DNA of 64,000 nucleotides. Source: JANYCO01 sp035535995. GTDB lineage: Bacteria > Bacteroidota > Bacteroidia > Cytophagales > Cytophagaceae. The DNA lies in NCBI GenBank assembly GCA_035535995.1, contig DATLOZ010000025.1, positions 62,001 to 126,000 of the forward strand, in the 5' to 3' direction. Below the pieces are notes generated by a model. That model saw only the letters and a program-made list of their open reading frames with translations, had not been told where the DNA came from and ran no database searches. The position numbers and the translations under genes are program-made. Shown here one piece after another: positions 59,634-64,000 of the stretch (its first letter is position 1; each line of letters begins with the position of its first letter).

Positions 59634-61415
59634 ATGAAATTATACCAGTTATTATTACTACTTCTTTTTACCGGCACGATCTATTCCTGCTCGCCTAAGA
59701 CGCATCCTACGGCTTCTGCCAAAAAAATGCAACCGGCGGCAAACCCGGATTCCATAAGGCCTGTAGCGCCGGCTCAGGGTAACCCGAAACAAAAAATCCG
59801 AAGAGGATATTGGAAGCCTGATGAAGTATCGCTTCAGATTTCGCTTGAGGATTTTTTTAAGACACACGAGGCGGGTTATATTTTTACCGCAGATACAGTA
59901 GATTTTCCAGTCTGGACGGCAATGATCAATCTTTACCAGGCCCGCAATTATCAGGGCATCTGGCCGGATGAAAAAAAGATCCGCCAAATGGTTGTCTTAG
60001 TACGCACAGCAGAATACGATGGACTCACACCCGACGATTATCACCCTGATGCGATCGAAGCGTTTTTAAAAAAGATCAAAAAAGACACTTCTTCTCAAAA
60101 CCAGCTCCAGATCGAATTGCTGGCTACCGCTTCCCTAATGCGCTATTGCCGCGATATGTGGTCCGGAAAAGTATATCCAAAAGCAGTTTTTCCCGAATGG
60201 AATTATCAGACACGCGCTCTTTCTCCTGAGGATACTGTTGCCTGGGAACATTTACTCACTTCAGATTTCGATACGCTTGCAGCATACCTAAGACCGCACA
60301 CTGAAATGTACGAAGAGCTAAGAGCCGACTACCTGCACCTGGACGAGCTGGAAAAGGCAGGAGAAGAATGGCCTAGAATAGAATACCCGGGCAAAGACCT
60401 GAAAGCCGGCGATACCAGTACGGTACTGTTGAGCATCAAACAAAGGCTTTACAACATGGGATTGCTTCTCCGCGAACCTACCGATAGCATTTTTGATCTT
60501 ACGTTGAGATTGGCCTTGGTAGATTTTCAGGTAAACCAGGGATTGCCTACTACAGGTTTGCTCGACAAAAAAACAATTGCCCGTCTCAATTTTACACTGA
60601 AAGAAGTAAAAGACATCGTCCGCGTAAACATGGAACGTTGCCGCTGGCTCGAACCTTCTTCGCCGGAAGAATATTTGCTGGTAAATATTACAGGCTATGA
60701 GCTGCACTATATCAAAGGAAAGAAAATAGATTTTTCTACACGGATAGTGGTGGGCAATGAAGAACACAGAACAAAAATATTTCATGCCAACCTGGTCAAC
60801 GTAGAATTCAATCCTTATTGGACTGTCACAAGAAATATTGCTACCGAAGAAATTCTTCCGATCCTCAAACGCGATCCGTCTTACTTAGACCGCAACGATA
60901 TGGTGCTCTGGAGAGGGGAGGAAATTGTAGACCCTTATACGCTGGATTTTGCAATGTATAGCAAAGACAATTTTCCGTTTGTAGTAAAGCAATCGCCCGG
61001 ATATAAAAATGCATTGGGCGTAGTGAAATTCAACATGCCCAATCCTTATTCTATTTATATGCACGATACACCTTCAAAAGGTGATTTCGAAAAAAATGGT
61101 AGAGCCTTCAGCCACGGCTGTATCCGTGTGTACAAGCCGCTTGATCTGGCAGAGTATCTCCTGAAAAAACAAGGTTTCTCCCGTGAGCAGATTGAAACGA
61201 TGGTAATCAAAGGAGATAATGTAGTGATCGGCTTGCAAAAGAAGGTGCCGGTGATGATCACGTACTGGACGTATTACAAAGATATTTATTCCGGCAAAAC
61301 TGTTTTTTACAGAGACATATACGGCCGTGATCAACTAGTGCTCAATGAGCTTAACAAAAAAGTAACATTGAAAAAGAATCCTTTACAAACCCCAAAAAGC
61401 AATCTTGTAAATTAA
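59634..61415 (+). CDS. L,D-transpeptidase of the YcbB/LdtD type (lipoprotein)
   Basis: A 593-residue lipoprotein (lipobox 'GTIYSC', Cys at residue 19). It has a proline-rich stretch after the anchor, an LdtD-type scaffold domain (about 65-250), a peptidoglycan-binding region with 'LALVDFQVNQGLPTTGLLDKKT' (about 270-310), and the YkuD catalytic domain with 'RAFSHGCIRVYKPL' near 490; the Cys in 'SHGC' is catalytic. It forms 3-3 peptidoglycan crosslinks. It follows the other L,D-transpeptidase gene and likely shares its transcript. Confidence 0.9.
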   Translation: MKLYQLLLLLLFTGTIYSCSPKTHPTASAKKMQPAANPDSIRPVAPAQGNPKQKIRRGYWKPDEVSLQISLEDFFKTHEAGYIFTADTVDFPVWTAMINLYQARNYQGIWPDEKKIRQMVVLVRTAEYDGLTPDDYHPDAIEAFLKKIKKDTSSQNQLQIELLATASLMRYCRDMWSGKVYPKAVFPEWNYQTRALSPEDTVAWEHLLTSDFDTLAAYLRPHTEMYEELRADYLHLDELEKAGEEWPRIEYPGKDLKAGDTSTVLLSIKQRLYNMGLLLREPTDSIFDLTLRLALVDFQVNQGLPTTGLLDKKTIARLNFTLKEVKDIVRVNMERCRWLEPSSPEEYLLVNITGYELHYIKGKKIDFSTRIVVGNEEHRTKIFHANLVNVEFNPYWTVTRNIATEEILPILKRDPSYLDRNDMVLWRGEEIVDPYTLDFAMYSKDNFPFVVKQSPGYKNALGVVKFNMPNPYSIYMHDTPSKGDFEKNGRAFSHGCIRVYKPLDLAEYLLKKQGFSREQIETMVIKGDNVVIGLQKKVPVMITYWTYYKDIYSGKTVFYRDIYGRDQLVLNELNKKVTLKKNPLQTPKSNLVN

Positions 61416-61644
61416 TTAATAGGGATGATGACTATCTCTACTCCTGAAAATCCTTTAATACTGTATATCAAGCTTAAAAACGCACAATTTTTTAATTCCT
61501 CTATCTTCTTACATCAGGATTAATAATCAACATTTCATTGTATTTTTGTCATATAATCTTGATTTAAAATGTGTGAATCTTGTAACACATTTTTTTTCAG
61601 ATCAGGGTATTTTTAAATGACCAAGATGAAAAAAATTTTAGAAA
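61416..61644. other. AT-rich gap
   Basis: CTCCTGAAAATCCTTTAATA at 61441-61460 loosely resembles the AATCC repeat family. No gene or terminator stands out. Confidence 0.3.
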
Positions 61645-62850
61645 ATGATTTTGTATAAAATGCATTCGGCAGTTCATAAAAATGGATTGCGGTGGATTGC
61701 TGTGCTATTGCTGGTAATAAATCTTGCAGGCTGCATGCCCTACCAGGCGTATCTGTACATCGTACCCGATGAAAAAGACATACATCGTTTTAAAAAGAAA
61801 AACGTGTTAGTTAAAAATGCGCTACAGTGTTCCAACCAGGCTTTTAATTTTCCGCAGCGTACCAACAACAAGCCAATCTATGTAAGCAATTGGGATCCTA
61901 ACGAACCTCTGGAAAAAGCAGCCTTAGAGGAATTCCTGGAAGATCGCAAAGCGAAACATTTTTTAGTGATCAAAAATGATAGCATTGTATTTGAATACAA
62001 CAACAAAGAAATAAAGGAAAACGAACCCACTCCCGGATTCTCCATTGCCAAAGCATTAGTCTCCGCTACGGTGGGCGTGGCGCTGAAAGAAGGATACATC
62101 GGGTCGGTGAATGATCATGTAAAAGATTATATCCCTGAGCTCAATTATCATCCCTACTTTGATCAACTCACCATCAATCATCTGCTCAACCAAACTTCCG
62201 GACTTAGAATGGAGGTAGACAATATTGCGTATGCGTATTATGGCAAGATGGAACATATGCTGAAGATGATGCACTTCGATGCCCGTCCTGGTGAACATTT
62301 GGAGTACATTAACATCAACACGATCCTTGTCGGAATTATTTTAGAGCGCACTACAGGTAGAAAGCTTCACGAATATTTTTCCGAGAAGATCTGGTCAAAG
62401 ATCGGCACTTGCGATTCTACGGTTTGGGCATATGATTACCAAACTAACCACACACGCTCATTCAGCTGCTTTGGCGCCTCCGCCAGGGATTATGCGAAAT
62501 TCGGAAAATTGTATCTCAACAAAGGTAAGTGGGGCAACGAACAAGTAATAGACAGCAATTGGGTGATCGCTTCTACGAGTCCGGTAAATGCATTGGGTGA
62601 AAATGTTGGCTACAATAATAACTGGTTCGTTGGCGAAAAAGAAGTAGGCGATTACCTGGCCATGGGTATGTATCGTCAACAGATCTATGTTAACCCCAAA
62701 GAAAATGTAGTGATCGTTTCGCTCATGAAATTCAATAAAAAAAATCTCCCCCTCCGCTGGTGGCAAGTGCTAAGGCAAGTAGCAGAACAAGCCGGCAAAG
62801 AAGTACCCGATAAAGTTTCGGAAACGAAGGTTTATGGCTTTAAAGAGTAA
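61645..62850 (+). CDS. Serine hydrolase (class C beta-lactamase-like), lipoprotein
   Basis: A 401-residue protein with a signal and lipobox 'INLAGC' (Cys near residue 30). The catalytic SxxK is 'SIAK' in 'GFSIAKALVSATVG' near 132, and YxN is 'YIN' in 'LEYININTILVG' near 219. The later 'GMYRQQIYVN' replaces the usual KTG-like motif. This subgroup relates to esterases and 6-aminohexanoate-dimer hydrolase rather than true beta-lactamases, so resistance should not be assumed. It may act on envelope esters or peptides. ATG at 61645 is used; 61660 is possible. Confidence 0.85.
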   Translation: MILYKMHSAVHKNGLRWIAVLLLVINLAGCMPYQAYLYIVPDEKDIHRFKKKNVLVKNALQCSNQAFNFPQRTNNKPIYVSNWDPNEPLEKAALEEFLEDRKAKHFLVIKNDSIVFEYNNKEIKENEPTPGFSIAKALVSATVGVALKEGYIGSVNDHVKDYIPELNYHPYFDQLTINHLLNQTSGLRMEVDNIAYAYYGKMEHMLKMMHFDARPGEHLEYININTILVGIILERTTGRKLHEYFSEKIWSKIGTCDSTVWAYDYQTNHTRSFSCFGASARDYAKFGKLYLNKGKWGNEQVIDSNWVIASTSPVNALGENVGYNNNWFVGEKEVGDYLAMGMYRQQIYVNPKENVVIVSLMKFNKKNLPLRWWQVLRQVAEQAGKEVPDKVSETKVYGFKE

Positions 62851-62856
62851 TGCAGA

Positions 62857-63050
62857 AGTTATGAATGTTGAATTATGAATTATGAGTTAATCCATTCAAC
62901 ATTCATAACTCATAATTTAGTCCACTCAGAGTCCCCTGGTAGAAGCTGTTGCTACATTTATGCTTCTGGACGCGGGAGACTCTGAGCAAACACAATGTTG
63001 AATTATGAGTTAATCCATTCAACATTCATAACTCATAATTCATAACTATT
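62857..63050. repeat. Mosaic of two palindromic families
   Basis: ATGAATTATGA-family elements at about 62858-62919 and 62993-63047 flank a single-hairpin CTCAGAGTCYCC element (+ 62924-62938, - 62972-62986). The whole lies between the convergent serine-hydrolase and coiled-coil lipoprotein genes. Confidence 0.85.
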
Positions 63051-63702
63051 TTGTAGAAGTGGTATCTTTTTCTTCTTTTGGCGTTGGTATATTTTCCTCT
63101 TCCACTTTCATCCCTTTTTCCCATTGAAGCATTCTAAATTCCAACTGCCTGCGTTGTAATTCAATCCTGGCTTTTTCTGTCTCTGCTTGTATGGTTTCCG
63201 CTTTCGCTTCTTCCAATTCAATTTCTGAATCGATGATCGCCGTAGATTGAAGGATTACCTGGTTGTACAAACGCTCGTATTTAGTACTGTCGATAAGCCC
63301 GTTGAAATAAGCTTCTGCCAGGCGATACAGCGCTTCGTTGGTAATTCTTAAGCTGGAAGACTTTTGATAAAATAGCGCCAACTGTGTTTGTAATTTTAAT
63401 AATTGCGTAGCATCGATGGTTCCTTTTACCTGGATATTGGAATCCGGTTTAAGTGTTTTCAGAAAATCAGGCTCGGCTGCCTGGGCCGCAAGTACGTTGA
63501 TCTTCCCGGTGGAATCAATTTTGATCAACGTATAACGCTCTCCTGGTCCTTGCTGGGTCCACCAGATATTGGTGTTGTTGGATGTCACTTGCTGAATGTT
63601 TTTAGAGGGAAGTGTCTGGTTTATCACAACAGGTCTGGATGCCTGGCAGCCCGCCAGATACAGGAGAATGAGCAAGCATAAGGAGAATGAAAATGGTTTC
63701 AT
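63046..63702 (-). CDS. Coiled-coil lipoprotein of unknown function
   Basis: A 218-residue lipoprotein (lipobox 'LYLAGC', Cys at residue 19). The N-terminal part of the mature protein is beta-like. The second half, from about residue 150, is a long charged helix ('ELEEAKAETIQAETEKARIE') likely to form a coiled coil. The C-terminus is Lys/Glu-rich. No family is recognised. Confidence 0.65.
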   Translation of the reverse strand: MKPFSFSLCLLILLYLAGCQASRPVVINQTLPSKNIQQVTSNNTNIWWTQQGPGERYTLIKIDSTGKINVLAAQAAEPDFLKTLKPDSNIQVKGTIDATQLLKLQTQLALFYQKSSSLRITNEALYRLAEAYFNGLIDSTKYERLYNQVILQSTAIIDSEIELEEAKAETIQAETEKARIELQRRQLEFRMLQWEKGMKVEEENIPTPKEEKDTTSTK

Positions 63703-63818
63703 CTTTTCAAAAATTTATGGGTCTGCGAAAATAAGATTTTCAAAATAATATAAAGGCCTCAATAAACAGAATCTGTGAAAGTATTGCCGGAGTTTTCCTC
63801 TCTGAGTTAATGTTGACT

Positions 63819-64000
63819 TTATTTCGGAGCTTCCGTTTTCAACAAATACAAGGCAAGCAATGTTACCCAAGCAAATCCTATGCCGGTAGACAAGCGTTGA
63901 AAGGCTCCTCCGTATTCTGCAAATATAGATACCTGGTTAAATCCGAGAGCAGCCAGTATAAAAAACAAGGGCATGCCAATGCCGGAAATAAGGGAATACG
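63819..64000 (-). CDS. C-terminal end of a membrane protein (DUF998-like), partial
   Basis: The window edge cuts the 5' part. Reading the minus strand gives about 60 residues with two hydrophobic helices, a 'YGGAFQRLSTGIGFAWVTLL' link, and an ending 'ALYLLKTEAPK'. The GAFQRLSxGIGxxW pattern resembles the last part of DUF998 membrane proteins. The identification is tentative. Confidence 0.5.
   Translation of the reverse strand, partial: YSLISGIGMPLFFILAALGFNQVSIFAEYGGAFQRLSTGIGFAWVTLLALYLLKTEAPK

Noticed and set aside
61645..62850. Acquired beta-lactam resistance gene
   Set aside because: SxxK/YxN enzymes of this subgroup are mainly esterases or amidases, and it lacks a clear KTG motif.

Overview
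The window reads as a chromosomal segment of a Bacteroidota bacterium, most likely from the Chitinophagales/Sphingobacteriales side. Evidence: three large secreted proteins end in type IX secretion (T9SS) type A sorting domains; many outer-membrane beta-barrels and lipoproteins have short Bacteroidota-style leaders; start codons lack purine-rich ribosome binding sites; two promoters match the Bacteroidota TTTG / TAnnTTTG pattern. Genes are mostly single or in short operons on both strands, separated by AT-rich gaps full of palindromic repeats.

Layout. 1-5.3 kb: tail of an Ig-like surface protein, an MMPL/RND transporter, a zinc-ribbon protein and a pore-like membrane protein. 5.4-12.1 kb: a DUF763 protein, a tiny lipoprotein, an AsmA-like protein, rlmF, and two thioredoxin-fold proteins. 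12.3-14.5 kb: a metallo-beta-lactamase-fold hydrolase with its own TetR regulator behind one operator-bearing promoter, then an ArsC/Spx-like protein. 14.6-20 kb: envelope genes, a membrane zinc peptidase, a heptose-1-phosphate adenylyltransferase, and the GTPases Der and Era.

20.0-26.6 kb is the accessory region. An initiator tRNA gene is preceded by two identical tRNA-derived pseudo-copies carrying a foreign hairpin, and followed by a GIY-YIG nuclease gene whose 3' end runs into a tRNA 3'-half-like relic. Then come small hypothetical genes, a divergently transcribed XRE regulator, an HNH nuclease, an overlapping DNA methyltransferase / PmeII-type endonuclease pair with a small STAS-like (DUF4325-like) third gene, and a patatin-like lipase.

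26.6-38.7 kb: an OmpA/outer-membrane pair, two DHFR-family reductases, an AraC regulator, an FAD monooxygenase, small proteins, a T9SS cargo protein, a GT39-like glycosyltransferase and a YedK/HMCES-type DNA-protein crosslink protein. 38.8-53.6 kb: an exported-looking SDR, a T9SS protein with five MBG repeats, a large hypothetical protein, CHAD and NlpC/P60 proteins, a 1424-residue GH71/99-like enzyme with three CBM6-like modules, and an amine-oxidase-like flavoprotein. 53.8-64 kb: small envelope proteins, the CbpA/CbpM co-chaperone pair, two L,D-transpeptidases, a serine hydrolase, a coiled-coil lipoprotein and the end of a DUF998-like membrane protein.

Besides the tRNA/GIY-YIG/restriction region, the most notable material is intergenic: at least four families of palindromic repeats, one of them (core CTCAGAGTCYCC) built as alternating +/-/+/- copies around unrelated spacers. 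Function calls rest on motif recognition from the translated sequence; no database search was run.
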